A DNA stretch of 64,000 nt, taken from the NCBI RefSeq assembly GCF_027853335.1, contig NZ_JAFEUS010000002.1, forward strand, positions 950,514-1,014,513. Direction: 5' to 3'. This DNA comes from Leucobacter sp. UCMA 4100. Lineage in GTDB: Bacteria > Actinomycetota > Actinomycetes > Actinomycetales > Microbacteriaceae. This document shows, piece by piece, positions 26,194 to 34,637 of the stretch (within the stretch, counting starts at the first letter, position 1; the number at the start of each line of letters is the position of its first letter). The notes beneath the pieces are model-generated. The model was not told the DNA's origin, ran no database searches, and saw only the letters and a list, made by a program, of their open reading frames with translations. A program made the translations under genes and the position numbers.

Positions 26194-26622
26194 CTACTCG
26201 ACCGTGACGCCCATCGAGCGGGCAGTGCCCTCGATGATCTTCTGAGCAGCGTCGAGGTCGTTTGCGTTGAGGTCAGCCATCTTCTGCTCACCAATCGCAC
26301 GAGCCTGCTCGCCGGTAATCTTTGCAACCTTCACCGTGTGAGGGGTGCCTGAACCCTTCTGGATGCCAGCAGCCTTCTTGATGAGCTGGGCAGCAGGGGG
26401 AGTCTTGAGAATGAACGTGAATGAACGATCTTCGTAAACGGTGATCTCAACGGGAACCACGTTGCCACGCTGCGACTCGGTAGCCGCGTTGTAAGCCTTG
26501 CAGAACTCCATGATGTTCACACCATGCTGACCCAGAGCCGGGCCAACGGGAGGCGCTGGGTTAGCGGCGCCAGCCTGGATCTGAAGCTTAATCAGACCCG
26601 AAACCTTCTTCTTCGGTGCCAT
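26194..26622 (-). CDS. rplK: 50S ribosomal protein L11
   Basis: 142 residues from ATG 26622, preceded by [47 protein letters not shown] and a late ARSMGVTVE are diagnostic. L11 forms the GTPase-associated centre. A longer open frame to 26664 has no ribosome site and is not part of the protein. Followed by rplA after 11 bases. Confidence 0.97.
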   Translation of the reverse strand: MAPKKKVSGLIKLQIQAGAANPAPPVGPALGQHGVNIMEFCKAYNAATESQRGNVVPVEITVYEDRSFTFILKTPPAAQLIKKAAGIQKGSGTPHTVKVAKITGEQARAIGEQKMADLNANDLDAAQKIIEGTARSMGVTVE

Positions 26623-26714
26623 TATTTTTCCTTTCCTCGAAGTTGTTACCAACTTCTCCCGCAACTCGAGCTTTTCTCGAGAGCGGTATTTCGCGGGTGG
26701 CCCCGCGAAAAGCT
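26623..26714 (-). promoter_or_regulatory. Structured rplK leader with three consecutive hairpins
   Basis: The 92-base nusG-rplK spacer can fold into TTTCGCGGG/CCCGCGAAA (26689-26710, loop 4), CTCGAG/CTCGAG (26665-26681, loop 5) and GAAGTTG/CAACTTC (26639-26656, loop 4). All are perfect stems, the last one ending close to the ribosome site. L1 autoregulation of rplK-rplA through an mRNA leader is known in other bacteria, so this is a candidate control region or attenuator; the L1 site itself was not identified. Confidence 0.5.
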
Positions 26715-27422
26715 TTACAGAATCTTTGAAACCTGATCGAATGCGAGCTCAACCGGGGTCTCACGCTCGAAGAGCGAGACGAGTACGGTGAGCTTGCCGC
26801 TCGCTGGGTTGATCTCTGAGATCGTGCCAGGCAGGCCCTCGAACGAGCCCGACTTGATCGTAATGGTCTCGCCGATCTCGAAGTCGATCTCGGCAACGGG
26901 CTGGCTCTGCGGCACGCCCTTCGCTTGCGACTGCTCTGGCTCGAGTTCGAAGGTGCTCTTGAGCATCTCGAACGCCTCGTTGAAACGGAGCGGAATCGGA
27001 TCACGCGCGTTGCCAACGAAGCCAGTCACGCCAGGAGTGTGGCGCACGACAGACCATGAGTTTTCGTTGAGGTTCATGCGAACGAGCACGTAACCCGGAA
27101 TGCGAACGCGGGTCACCATCTTGCGCTGGCCGTTCTTGACCTCCATGACCTCTTCCATCGGAACCTGGATCTCATAGATGTCTTCAACAGCACCCATGAC
27201 CTCACGGCGGTTCCAGAGGTTTGATTTCACCTTGCGCTCGTAACCGGCGTAGCTGTGAATCACGTACCACTTGCCCGGCTTGCGGCGAAGCTCGCGTTTG
27301 AACTCGGCGTAGGGGTCTACGCTCGAATCTTCTTCCTGCTTGACAGGGTCAGCGCCAACCTCGGTCGCGAGTGCGTCGAGAGCCGCATCAAGCTCTTGCT
27401 CGGTGTTATGTGCATCGCCCAT
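26715..27422 (-). CDS. nusG: Transcription termination/antitermination factor NusG
   Basis: 235 residues. An acidic N-terminal extension of about 50 residues, common in actinobacteria, precedes the NGN domain ([30 protein letters not shown]) and the C-terminal KOW domain ([20 protein letters not shown]). It binds RNA polymerase and couples it to Rho or ribosomes. It sits between secE and rplK as is usual. Confidence 0.96.
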   Translation of the reverse strand: MGDAHNTEQELDAALDALATEVGADPVKQEEDSSVDPYAEFKRELRRKPGKWYVIHSYAGYERKVKSNLWNRREVMGAVEDIYEIQVPMEEVMEVKNGQRKMVTRVRIPGYVLVRMNLNENSWSVVRHTPGVTGFVGNARDPIPLRFNEAFEMLKSTFELEPEQSQAKGVPQSQPVAEIDFEIGETITIKSGSFEGLPGTISEINPASGKLTVLVSLFERETPVELAFDQVSKIL

Positions 27423-27488
27423 AAGAAGTCGCCTCTACCTACAATTCGTTTCGTTTGCCACTGATATGCGTATTACCCGTTCGGTTCG

Positions 27489-27758
27489 TTAGAACCCTGG
27501 AGTACCGAACGCAAACAGTACAAGCCAGCTGAACACCCGGTCGAGCGCCCAGACAAGCGCCATCATTACAACGACGAAGCCGAGCACGACGAGCGTGAAG
27601 TTCACGAGCTCCTTGCGCGTCGGGGTCGTAACCTTCTTCAGTTCAGCAAAGACTTGCTGTACGAACAACACGATCTTGCCGATGAACGAAAGCTTCTTGC
27701 CAGAAGCCTCAGCACCGTTGTTCGGGGCGCCTGAGGCCTCGATTTCGTTGCTGCTCAC
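27489..27758 (-). CDS. secE: Preprotein translocase subunit SecE
   Basis: 89 residues from GTG 27758, with AAAGGA 7 bases upstream. FVQQVFAELKKVTTPTRKEL is the conserved amphipathic helix, followed by one membrane segment (FTLVVLGFVVVMMALVWAL). The open frame continues upstream to 27902 through the tRNA-Trp gene, which is not coding. SecE is part of the SecYEG channel. Position between tRNA-Trp and nusG is the classic arrangement. Confidence 0.95.
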   Translation of the reverse strand: MSSNEIEASGAPNNGAEASGKKLSFIGKIVLFVQQVFAELKKVTTPTRKELVNFTLVVLGFVVVMMALVWALDRVFSWLVLFAFGTPGF

Positions 27759-27814
27759 GTGCGTGTCCTTTCGATATTCCAGAAAGCAGTTCCGGTTTCT
27801 GCTTACTGGGGTGG

Positions 27815-27887
27815 CAGGGCGGACAGGACTCGAACCTGCAACCTGCGGTTTTGGAGACCGCTGCTCTACCAATTGAGCCACCGCCCT
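27815..27887 (-). tRNA. tRNA-Trp (anticodon CCA), with CCA end encoded
   Basis: Minus strand; 5' acceptor AGGGCGG pairs with CCGCCCT, D-arm GGCTCAATTGGTAGAGC, anticodon loop containing CTCCAAA and T-arm GGTTCGAGTCC are all present. The 73-base body is followed by genome-encoded CCA at 27814-27812. It lies 54 bases upstream of secE. Confidence 0.96.
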
Positions 27888-28097
27888 CGGTGGGTTTTTC
27901 ATCGCATCTTCTTCGCTACCCCCGCTCGGTAAGCAGGCATAGAAAAATTATGCGGTGAAGCAACCTCGTGAAAGTTTACGGGATCGAAGCCCCAATGTCT
28001 AACCCGGTGTTCGTTTTTCTTTCGTTTACTGACACTTCCCGCGCGTGGCGCACCGGCGGCACTGCGCCGCACACCGCCCGTGCCCCGGTGGCCACGA

Positions 28098-29198
28098 CTA
28101 CTCGCCCGGCTGCTTTCGTGGCACGAGCCTCGCGACCGGCAGCTTCGGGGCGGGCAGCGGCGGCTCGGGTTCATCGTTTGGCAGCCCGTACCGGCCGGGC
28201 TCGGGCGTGAGCCCCCGCCCAGACTCCCCCAGCGGATCGCTCGGGTCACCCACCCCGGCCGCCTCAATCTGGTCTTGCCAATCGGCCCGAGCCTGGGCGA
28301 TCTCGTCATGGTCGCGCCCGATGAAGTTCCACCACATCACGATCTCTTCGGCGAACGGCTCACCACCAATAAGGATGACGCGGGCGGGCCCACCGCCCGC
28401 AGCGGCACTCACCACGAGCTGAGAAGCGCCCGGGGCAACGTACCCCAGGTGCGCGTGGGCGACGGGCTCGTGCGAGAGCGGCTCGTCGGTTGAGAGGCCT
28501 GCGCGGGAGGGGCGATCCGCCGCGGTGCTGGCAACCGTCACCTCGCCAGCGTCGACGAGCACGCCATGCTCAAAGTCACTGTGAACGGCGATCGTGATGC
28601 TCGCGCCGGGCTCGAGCACCATCTCGGCACCAACAAGCGGCGTAAACATCGTGACGGGCGAGGTTTCGCCGAGCAGCGACCCGAGAAAGACCCAGGCCCG
28701 CCAGCCCTCCCCCTCGATCGGGCTCGGCTCGTAGTGCTCAAACGTCTTCGCGCCGTGCCGCGCCGACTCGGGCAGCGCAACCCACAACTGCACCCCGTGC
28801 AGCGTCGTCGTCTCAGGAGTGCTGCGCTCAGAGTGGCTGATGCCGTGCCCAGCGGTCATGAGATTCATCTCGCCAGGCCGCACCATCGCGTGAAACCCGG
28901 CACTGTCACGGTGCTCGATCTCACCCTCGAAGAGCCAGCTCACCGTTTGCAGGCCGGTGTGGGGGTGGGCGGCGACGTTCATTCCGCCGGAGTGCTCGAC
29001 AAGCTCGGGGCCGTAATGGTCAAGAAAACACCACGCACCAACGAACGAACGGCGGCGCTGCGGCAACGTGCGCCGCACCCGCATCGCGCGAAGCCCGCCA
29101 AGCGGCACATCGCGCGGCTCAATGAGCTCGACACCGGCACCCCGCGACGCACCCGCGGCGCACACCGTTTCGAGCGGATCAACCTCAGCGTTACTCAT
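28098..29198 (-). CDS. Pirin family protein
   Basis: 366 residues. The N-terminal cupin contains the metal ligands in HPHTGLQTVSWLFEGEIEHR and AGHGISHSE; a second, C-terminal cupin follows (PLVGAEMVLEPGASITIAVH...). The extended C-terminal tail is proline-rich. Pirins bind iron and act as quercetinases or redox-sensing cofactors; the bacterial role here is open. No SD is seen; TAGTGT lies 6 bases before the ATG, so the mRNA may be leaderless. It faces the aminotransferase gene, sharing a 70-base promoter region. Confidence 0.88.
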   Translation of the reverse strand: MSNAEVDPLETVCAAGASRGAGVELIEPRDVPLGGLRAMRVRRTLPQRRRSFVGAWCFLDHYGPELVEHSGGMNVAAHPHTGLQTVSWLFEGEIEHRDSAGFHAMVRPGEMNLMTAGHGISHSERSTPETTTLHGVQLWVALPESARHGAKTFEHYEPSPIEGEGWRAWVFLGSLLGETSPVTMFTPLVGAEMVLEPGASITIAVHSDFEHGVLVDAGEVTVASTAADRPSRAGLSTDEPLSHEPVAHAHLGYVAPGASQLVVSAAAGGGPARVILIGGEPFAEEIVMWWNFIGRDHDEIAQARADWQDQIEAAGVGDPSDPLGESGRGLTPEPGRYGLPNDEPEPPLPAPKLPVARLVPRKQPGE

Positions 29199-29204
29199 GC
29201 CTCA

Positions 29205-29210
29205 ACACTA
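29205..29210 (-). promoter_or_regulatory. -10 element TAGTGT of the pirin gene, leaderless layout
   Basis: On the minus strand TAGTGT ends 6 bases before the ATG. Confidence 0.4.
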
Positions 29211-29256
29211 CCTGTGTTACCGGCGATATATCACTGACAGGAAGACCCCAAAGAGC

Positions 29257-29262
29257 TAGACT
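29257..29262 (+). promoter_or_regulatory. -10 element TAGACT of the aminotransferase gene
   Basis: TAGACT ends 6 bases before the GTG start, the same spacing as the other leaderless candidates. GGAGGG lies between, but directly against the start codon. Confidence 0.35.
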
Positions 29263-29268
29263 GGAGGG

Positions 29269-30471
29269 GTGACTGAGAACTCTCGTATTTCGAAGAAAAT
29301 TGCCGCGATCGCCGAATCGGCGACACTCAAAGTTGACGCCAAAGCCAAGGGCCTCCAAGCCCAAGGCCGCCCCGTGATTAGCTACGCCGCGGGCGAGCCC
29401 GACTTTGCCACGCCAGACTCAATCGTCGCAGCCGCCCGCAAAGCGCTCGACGACCCCAAGAACTTCCGGTACACGCAGGCCACCGGCCTCGCCGTACTGC
29501 GCGAGGCGATCGCAGCCAAGACGCTGCGTGACTCAGGGCTCAAGGTAGACCCCTCGCAAATCATGGTCACCAACGGTGGCAAGCACGCCGTCTACTCGGC
29601 GTTCCAGACCATTCTCGACCCGGGTGACGAGGTCATTCTGCCCGCCCCATACTGGACGAGCTACCCCGAAGAGATTCAGCTCGCCGATGGCGTTCCCGTC
29701 GCTGTGTTCGCTGGCGCCGACCAGGGCTACAAAGTCACGGTCGACCAGCTCGAAGCCGCCCGCACCGACCGCACCAAGGCGCTGCTGTTCTGCTCGCCCT
29801 CAAACCCTACCGGTGCCGTCTACTCACCCGACGAAACCCGCGCCATCGGCGAATGGGCGCTCAAGCACAACCTGCTCGTCGTCACCGACGAGATCTACCA
29901 GAACCTCACCTACGACGGCGTGCGCGCCATCTCGATCGTTGAGGCCGTGCCCGAGCTCGCAAACAACACCATCCTCGTCAACGGCGTCGCCAAAACCTAC
30001 GCCATGACCGGCTGGCGCATCGGCTGGATGATCGCCCCCGCCGACATCGCCAAGGGCGCCGCGAACCTCCAGTCGCACATGACCTCGAACATCAACAACA
30101 TCGCGCAGATCGCTGCCGCCGAAGCCCTCAGCGGCCCGCAAGATGCCGTCGAGAGCATGCGCCAGGCGTTCGACCGCCGCCGCAAGGTCATCATCGCCGA
30201 ACTCAACAAGGTCGACGGCTTCAACTGCCCGAACCCCGAAGGCGCCTTCTACGCCTACGCCGACGTCACCGAGGCCCTGGGCCGCGAGATCGCCGGCGTC
30301 ACCCCGCAGAACTCGCTCGAACTCGCCGACCTCATCCTCGACAAAGCCGAGGTCGCAGCCGTTCCCGGCGAGGCCTTCGGCCGCTCAGGCTACCTGCGCT
30401 TCAGCTACGCCCTCGGCGATGACGCCCTCCTCGAAGGCATCCAGCGCATCCAGAACTTGCTCGCCAAGTAA
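29269..30471 (+). CDS. Class I/II pyridoxal-phosphate aminotransferase (aspartate aminotransferase, subgroup Ib)
   Basis: 400 residues from GTG 29269. The N-terminus has [20 protein letters not shown] and [12 protein letters not shown], typical of subgroup Ib AspAT. The active site shows SNPTGAVY and the PLP lysine in [16 protein letters not shown]. It moves amino groups between aspartate (or an aromatic amino acid) and 2-oxoglutarate in the cytoplasm. The gene stands alone and ends in a clear terminator. Confidence 0.93.
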   Translation: MTENSRISKKIAAIAESATLKVDAKAKGLQAQGRPVISYAAGEPDFATPDSIVAAARKALDDPKNFRYTQATGLAVLREAIAAKTLRDSGLKVDPSQIMVTNGGKHAVYSAFQTILDPGDEVILPAPYWTSYPEEIQLADGVPVAVFAGADQGYKVTVDQLEAARTDRTKALLFCSPSNPTGAVYSPDETRAIGEWALKHNLLVVTDEIYQNLTYDGVRAISIVEAVPELANNTILVNGVAKTYAMTGWRIGWMIAPADIAKGAANLQSHMTSNINNIAQIAAAEALSGPQDAVESMRQAFDRRRKVIIAELNKVDGFNCPNPEGAFYAYADVTEALGREIAGVTPQNSLELADLILDKAEVAAVPGEAFGRSGYLRFSYALGDDALLEGIQRIQNLLAK

Positions 30472-30496
30472 GGCGCGCACCACTTCGTTCAACGCG

Positions 30497-30555
30497 AGCG
30501 GGGTGCGGATCGGGGCCCACTGCGGGCTGTGCGATCCGCGCCCCGCTTTTGCGTT
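30497..30555 (+). terminator. Terminator of the aminotransferase gene, built from a GCGGATCG pair
   Basis: AGCGGGGtGCGGATCG and its reverse complement (one mismatch) form a 16-base stem from 30497 to 30547, followed by TTTTGCGTTTGTT. It uses the recurring GCGGATCG word found in many gaps of this window. Confidence 0.65.
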
Positions 30556-30768
30556 TGTTGGGGTGGGGTGCGGTGGTGGCGCTGCTGGGCTGGGCTGGGT
30601 GCTTTGCGCGCTGGTGCCGCGGCTGCGTTCGCCGTTTCCGCTGGCGCTTGACCTCCCTGCTGGCGCCTGCTCCACCTCGGACGCGTTCGCCGTTCACAGC
30701 GTGCTTTTGAGCTGATTCCCGCAGTAAACCGTGGATAACCTTTTTGCGCCGCACCGGGCTGGCAACCT

Positions 30769-31575
30769 GTGTATATGGCGCTCTACGACGACGGCGACAC
30801 CACCAAAGTCGCCCACCTGGCAAGGGCCAGGCAGCTCGAAGAGCAGTTGGGCCCCGGGCAGTTTTTCTCGCACGAAACTGCGGCGGCGTTCTGGGGGTTG
30901 CCGATCCATATTGCTGCCGAGACCCCGCTCTCGGTGGGCTCACTTCGCGGGTATACGAGAATGCGGCGCGCAGGAGTCCAGGCGATGTCATTCACGCCAG
31001 ACCTTGCTGATGTCACCCGCCGCGGCATATCCCTGATCATGTCGCCGCGAGCGGTCTGGGCAGAAACCGCTCCGCGGTTGCCCCTGGCCGACGCGATCGC
31101 TCTCGGCGACGCGATCCTGCACCGTCCGCGCATCGGAGGATCCGCCAAACTCTCCCGGCCTCCCTTCTGCACGCCCGACGAGCTGTACGAAGCCATCAGC
31201 CTGCCCTACCGCCGCCACAAGCCCCTCCTGCTCGAGCGTTTCGCTCTGCTCACCCCGCACAGCGCGTCGGCACCCGAAACGCACCTGCGGCTCGCACTGA
31301 CGCAGTGGGGCTTCGCGCCCGAGGCTCTCGACTTTGACGTGCGCGCGCAGAACGGCACCTTTCTCGGATGCAGCGAAATCGCCTACCCCTCCCGCAGGCT
31401 CGCGCTCGAGTACGAGGGCGACCACCACCGGGTCAGCAGGCGGCAGTGGCACCGGGACCTGCGCAAGTATGCCGATTACACCGCTGCTGGCTGGCGCGTG
31501 CTCCGGGTCACCGCGCACATGCTCTATCGCGAGCCGCGGGTGCTCCGCGCGCACGTCACTGACCTCCTGCGCTGA
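30769..31575 (+). CDS. Protein with DUF559/Vsr-like endonuclease-fold C-terminus
   Basis: 268 residues from GTG 30769 (ATG 30775 also possible; no clear ribosome site). The N-terminal two thirds resemble the AbiEi-like/HTH-type heads seen on many actinobacterial orphan proteins (FFSHETAAAFWGLPI). The last 100 residues read SEIAYPSRRLALEYEGDHH and end GWRVLRVTAHMLYREP, the restriction-endonuclease-like fold of DUF559 proteins. The family is abundant in actinobacteria with no established function; no partner gene lies next to it. It is followed by a gap full of repeats. Confidence 0.7.
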   Translation: MYMALYDDGDTTKVAHLARARQLEEQLGPGQFFSHETAAAFWGLPIHIAAETPLSVGSLRGYTRMRRAGVQAMSFTPDLADVTRRGISLIMSPRAVWAETAPRLPLADAIALGDAILHRPRIGGSAKLSRPPFCTPDELYEAISLPYRRHKPLLLERFALLTPHSASAPETHLRLALTQWGFAPEALDFDVRAQNGTFLGCSEIAYPSRRLALEYEGDHHRVSRRQWHRDLRKYADYTAAGWRVLRVTAHMLYREPRVLRAHVTDLLR

Positions 31576-31644
31576 CCTGTGTGCGTACACACCCGCCTGC
31601 CCGCGTACCCGCGTGCCCCTCTGCCCACCTGCCCCGCCACCACC

Positions 31645-31704
31645 AAATTGTTTGCACTTTTCAGTGAAAAACCCCGCTTTTCGGCCCAAAAGTGCAAACA
31701 ATTT
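31645..31704. repeat. Long intergenic hairpin
   Basis: Perfect 17-base arms AAATTGTTTGCACTTTT (31645-31661) and reverse complement (31688-31704), loop 26 bases. It begins 70 bases after a gene end and is followed 20 bases later by a TGGCGGATCGC word. Confidence 0.8.
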
Positions 31705-31723
31705 CGCGAGTCAACCCACTTTG

Positions 31724-31946
31724 TGGCGGATCGCGCGAGACATCGTGCCATCGCGCGCAGTCTCGGCCCGCAAGTGCCACCGCGCGCAAGCTCCCGTGGC
31801 GGATCGCGCTGCCGGACCCCCGTAGCGGCCAGACCCCGCAACAGCCGGACCCCGTGGCGGATCGCGCCGCGAGACCCCGTGGCAGCCGGACCCTGTGGCG
31901 GATCGCGCGGCCAGACCCCGCGGAAACCGGACCCCGCGGAAGCCAG
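31724..31946. repeat. Imperfect tandem tract with four TGGCGGATCGC words
   Basis: TGGCGGATCGC is at 31724-31734, 31797-31807, 31855-31865 and 31896-31906. Between and after them GACCCCG-type units (often with CCGGACC and GCGG) recur about every 16-25 bases, so the tract looks like degenerate tandem copies of one unit. Confidence 0.65.
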
Positions 31947-32031
31947 CCCACTCCACAACCACCCCGCCCCACCCGCCGCACCCACCAAACCCGGCACCCC
32001 GGGAATAAACCCAGCGCACAGGCGTTATTAC

Positions 32032-32058
32032 ATGCATACGCATATAATTCAGATGCAT
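32032..32058 (+). promoter_or_regulatory. Promoter of the flavin monooxygenase operon with flanking ATGCAT boxes
   Basis: TATAAT at 32043-32048 is the best -10 hexamer in the region, about 35 bases before the GTG start. Palindromic ATGCAT boxes lie at 32032-32037 and 32053-32058, one on each side of it. They could be the operator of the MarR-family regulator encoded in the operon; this is inference. Confidence 0.5.
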
Positions 32059-32082
32059 CGAACACACCCCAAGGAGCAACCC

Positions 32083-33267
32083 GTGGAATTTGGACTCTTC
32101 AGCGTCAGCGACATCACCCGCAACCCCGTGACGGGCTACACCCCGAGCGAGGCCGAGCGCATCAAGCAGACCGCGCAAATCGCCAAGAAGGCCGAAGAGG
32201 TAGGCCTCGATGTCTTCGCGATCGGCGAGCACCACAACCCGCCATTCTTCTCGTCAAGCCCCACAACGTTTCTCGCGTATGTGGCAGCGCAGACCGAGCG
32301 AATCAAGCTGACCACCTCGACGACGCTCATCACGACGAACGATCCCGTGCGCCTCGCCGAAGAGTACGCGATGCTGCAGCACCTCGCTGACGGCCACATG
32401 GACCTCATGCTGGGCCGCGGCAACACCGCGCCCGTGTACCCCTGGTTCGGCAAGGACATTCGCACGGCGCTGCCACTCGCCCTCGAGAACTACAACCTGC
32501 TGCACAAGCTCTGGGCCGAAGATGTCGTTGACTACGAGGGCAACTTCCGCACGCCGCTGCGTGGCTTCACCTCGACGCCGCGCCCCCTCGATGACGTGGC
32601 GCCATTTGTGTGGCATGGGTCGATCCGCACCCCTGAGATTGCCGAGCAGGCGGCCTACTACGGCGACGGCTTCTTCGCGAACCACATTTTCGCTCCGACT
32701 GAGCACTCGATGCGGCTCGTCGAGTTTTATCGCGAGCGCTACGAGCACTACGGTCACGGCACAAAGAAGCAGGCGATCGTCGGGCTCGGCGGCCAGGCGT
32801 TCATCGCAAAGAAGTCGCAGGATGCCTACGAGGGTTTCAGGCCCTACTTCAACGAGGCGCCCGTGTACGGCCACGGCCCGACGCTCGAGCAGTTCAGCGA
32901 GATGACGCCGCTCTCGGTCGGCAGCCCGCAGGAGGTCATCGACAAGACGCTCACGTTCCACGACTCGTTTGGCGACTACATGCGCCAGCTTTTCCTGGTG
33001 GATCACGCCGGGCTTCCCATCGAGATCGTGCTCGAGCAGATCGAGCTTCTCGGCTCAGAGGTCGTGCCCGTGTTGCGCAAGGAGCTCGCGTCACGCCGTG
33101 ACCCTGAGGTTCCGAACACTCCGTCGCACGCTGATCGCGTCAAGGCGAAGTACGGCGACGCCGAGCCACGCCAGCCACGCCCGAACGCCAACCGCGGCGA
33201 CAACGTGACCGGCGGATCGCCCTACCAGGACAGCACTTCGGCAGGCGGCAGCGCGTTCGGTCTCTAG
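32083..33267 (+). CDS. CE1758-type FMN-dependent luciferase-like monooxygenase
   Basis: 394 residues from GTG 32083, with AAGGAG 8 bases upstream. The luciferase-like barrel is clear: MEFGLFSVSDITRNP, DVFAIGEHHNPPFFSSSPTT, TTSTTLITTNDPVRLAEEYA, HLADGHMDLMLGRGNTAPVY. A C-terminal tail after about 350 residues is charged and disordered-looking. The partner flavin reductase is two genes downstream, the pairing seen in the CE1758/CE1759 families of actinobacteria. It probably oxidises an unknown small molecule using reduced FMN and oxygen. Confidence 0.9.
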   Translation: MEFGLFSVSDITRNPVTGYTPSEAERIKQTAQIAKKAEEVGLDVFAIGEHHNPPFFSSSPTTFLAYVAAQTERIKLTTSTTLITTNDPVRLAEEYAMLQHLADGHMDLMLGRGNTAPVYPWFGKDIRTALPLALENYNLLHKLWAEDVVDYEGNFRTPLRGFTSTPRPLDDVAPFVWHGSIRTPEIAEQAAYYGDGFFANHIFAPTEHSMRLVEFYRERYEHYGHGTKKQAIVGLGGQAFIAKKSQDAYEGFRPYFNEAPVYGHGPTLEQFSEMTPLSVGSPQEVIDKTLTFHDSFGDYMRQLFLVDHAGLPIEIVLEQIELLGSEVVPVLRKELASRRDPEVPNTPSHADRVKAKYGDAEPRQPRPNANRGDNVTGGSPYQDSTSAGGSAFGL

Positions 33268-33334
33268 ACCGCGTGGGCCCAGACTGGGCCCGATCCGCAC
33301 GAAAACACGCAACGACAACACCCTAGGAGCCCCG

Positions 33335-33775
33335 ATGAACACGAACGTGAAACTCGCGAATGCCTCGTGGGAGGCGCTTTTTACCGCCCACACCGCGCTC
33401 ATGCGGGGCTTCAAGGAGGCCGACAGCTGGAGCGAGGTGAGCATGAGCGAGTACGACGTGCTCTACACGCTCTCGAAGCAGCGGGAGGCGATTCGCCTCG
33501 CTGACCTGCGCGAGGGGGTGCTGCTCAGCCAGCCGGCACTGTCGCGGCTCGTCGACCGGCTCGTGTGCCGCGGGCTCATCTCGCGCGTGACCGACGACAG
33601 CGACCGGCGGGCCGTGCGCCTCGCGCTCACCGACGAGGGACGCGAAGTGCAGCGGATCGCCGGCATGGCCCACGCCGCCGACGTCGCGCGGGGCATGCGC
33701 GCGCTCGATGACGACGAGATGCGGCAGCTGCAGCGAATCTGCGAGAAGCTCGCACAGTCGACCCGCCCAGAGTAA
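33335..33775 (+). CDS. MarR family transcriptional regulator
   Basis: 146 residues; AGGAG precedes the ATG. The winged-helix part includes LLSQPALSRLVDRLVCRGLI, followed by the basic wing RVTDDSDRRAVRLALTDEG, typical of MarR. It lies between the monooxygenase and its reductase and probably controls their operon. The ATGCAT boxes at the operon promoter are candidate targets. Confidence 0.92.
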   Translation: MNTNVKLANASWEALFTAHTALMRGFKEADSWSEVSMSEYDVLYTLSKQREAIRLADLREGVLLSQPALSRLVDRLVCRGLISRVTDDSDRRAVRLALTDEGREVQRIAGMAHAADVARGMRALDDDEMRQLQRICEKLAQSTRPE

Positions 33776-33826
33776 CGTAACCCGACCACCCCGCGGCACG
33801 GCCGCCAACACCCAAAGGTTTATTCC

Positions 33827-34501
33827 ATGCAACAGCACACCAAGCAGCTCGTGATCGTTGACGCGGGCACGAGCGATCCCTCGACCACCCGCATGCTCTC
33901 AGACAAGACCGCGGCGCGCGTCATGGAGGTCGCGAAGCAGCGCGGCGTCACCGCAACCGCCAAGGTGGTGAGCCTCAAGCCGCTCGCAAACGACATCGCG
34001 ACGGCCCTCACGACGGGGCTGCTCACGCCCGAGCTCGAGCGCGCGAGCGAGACGCTGCGCACCGCCGACGGGATCATCGCGAGCACTCCGATTTACAAGG
34101 CGGGGCCGAGTGCCCTCTTTACCGGCTTCTTCCAGGTGCTCGACAACGATCTGCTCATCGGCAAGCCCGTGATTCTCGCGGCGACCGCGGGCACCGCGCG
34201 CCACGCGCTCGTGGTCGACGACCAGGTGCGGCCGCTCTTTGCGTACCTGCGCACGCTGACGGTTCCGACGGCGCTGTTCGCGACCGCCGAAGACTGGAGC
34301 TCGCCCGACATGACCACCCGCATCGACCGCGCCGCGACCGAGCTCGCGCTGCTCATCGAGGCCGGCTTCGCCGAGGGCGTGCGCGACACCTCGTGGCAGA
34401 GCTACCAGCACTCCTACGGATCGGCCGGCGGCACCGAGCTCGGCATCGACCTGAGCTCTGATCTCATGAAGCTTGCGACCGGCGGCGGATCGGCCCAGTA
34501 A
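33827..34501 (+). CDS. CE1759-type NADPH-dependent FMN reductase
   Basis: 224 residues. The flavodoxin-like fold shows as QLVIVDAGTSDPSTTRMLSD and ADGIIASTPIYKAGPSALFTGFF, the FMN-binding loops of the NADPH-dependent FMN reductase family. It would supply reduced FMN to the monooxygenase two genes upstream. The C-terminal 40 residues (YGSAGGTELGIDLSSDLMKL) are specific to this group. Confidence 0.88.
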   Translation: MQQHTKQLVIVDAGTSDPSTTRMLSDKTAARVMEVAKQRGVTATAKVVSLKPLANDIATALTTGLLTPELERASETLRTADGIIASTPIYKAGPSALFTGFFQVLDNDLLIGKPVILAATAGTARHALVVDDQVRPLFAYLRTLTVPTALFATAEDWSSPDMTTRIDRAATELALLIEAGFAEGVRDTSWQSYQHSYGSAGGTELGIDLSSDLMKLATGGGSAQ

Positions 34502-34515
34502 TACCCGCGCTGGTT

Positions 34516-34559
34516 GCGCCAGGTGCCGCCCGCGCTGATCCCGGGCCGGTACCTGGCGC
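34516..34559. terminator. Hairpin after the FMN reductase gene
   Basis: GCGCCAGGTgCC and GGtACCTGGCGC pair with one mismatch around a 20-base loop, 14 bases after the stop codon. No T-run follows, so strength is uncertain. Confidence 0.45.
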
Positions 34560-34637
34560 TGAACACCAAGAACACTCCGAGTTTGCTCGGATACACTCAA
34601 TGGGCCGCTTTGAGGCCCATACAACACCAGGAGAACC

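Larger units (their letters stand above)
31576..32082. other. 507-base repeat-rich gap upstream of the luciferase-like gene
   Basis: No gene is supported. In order it holds a long hairpin (31645-31704), four TGGCGGATCGC words within a GACCCCG-rich imperfect repeat tract (31724-31946), and the promoter region of the next gene (TATAAT at 32043). Open frames here on either strand are by-products of the repeats. Confidence 0.7.

Noticed and set aside
27759..27902. Upstream extension of the SecE frame
   Set aside because: It translates the tRNA-Trp gene; the GTG at 27758 has a good ribosome site and gives the normal SecE length.
31645..31704. Terminal inverted repeats of a small transposon or MITE
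   Set aside because: The inside is only 26 bases, there is no target duplication and other copies have different arm sequences.
31579..32082. N-terminal extension of the luciferase-like monooxygenase by about 168 residues
   Set aside because: The extension is repeat-encoded proline/arginine-rich sequence; GTG 32083 has AAGGAG and fits the family start.
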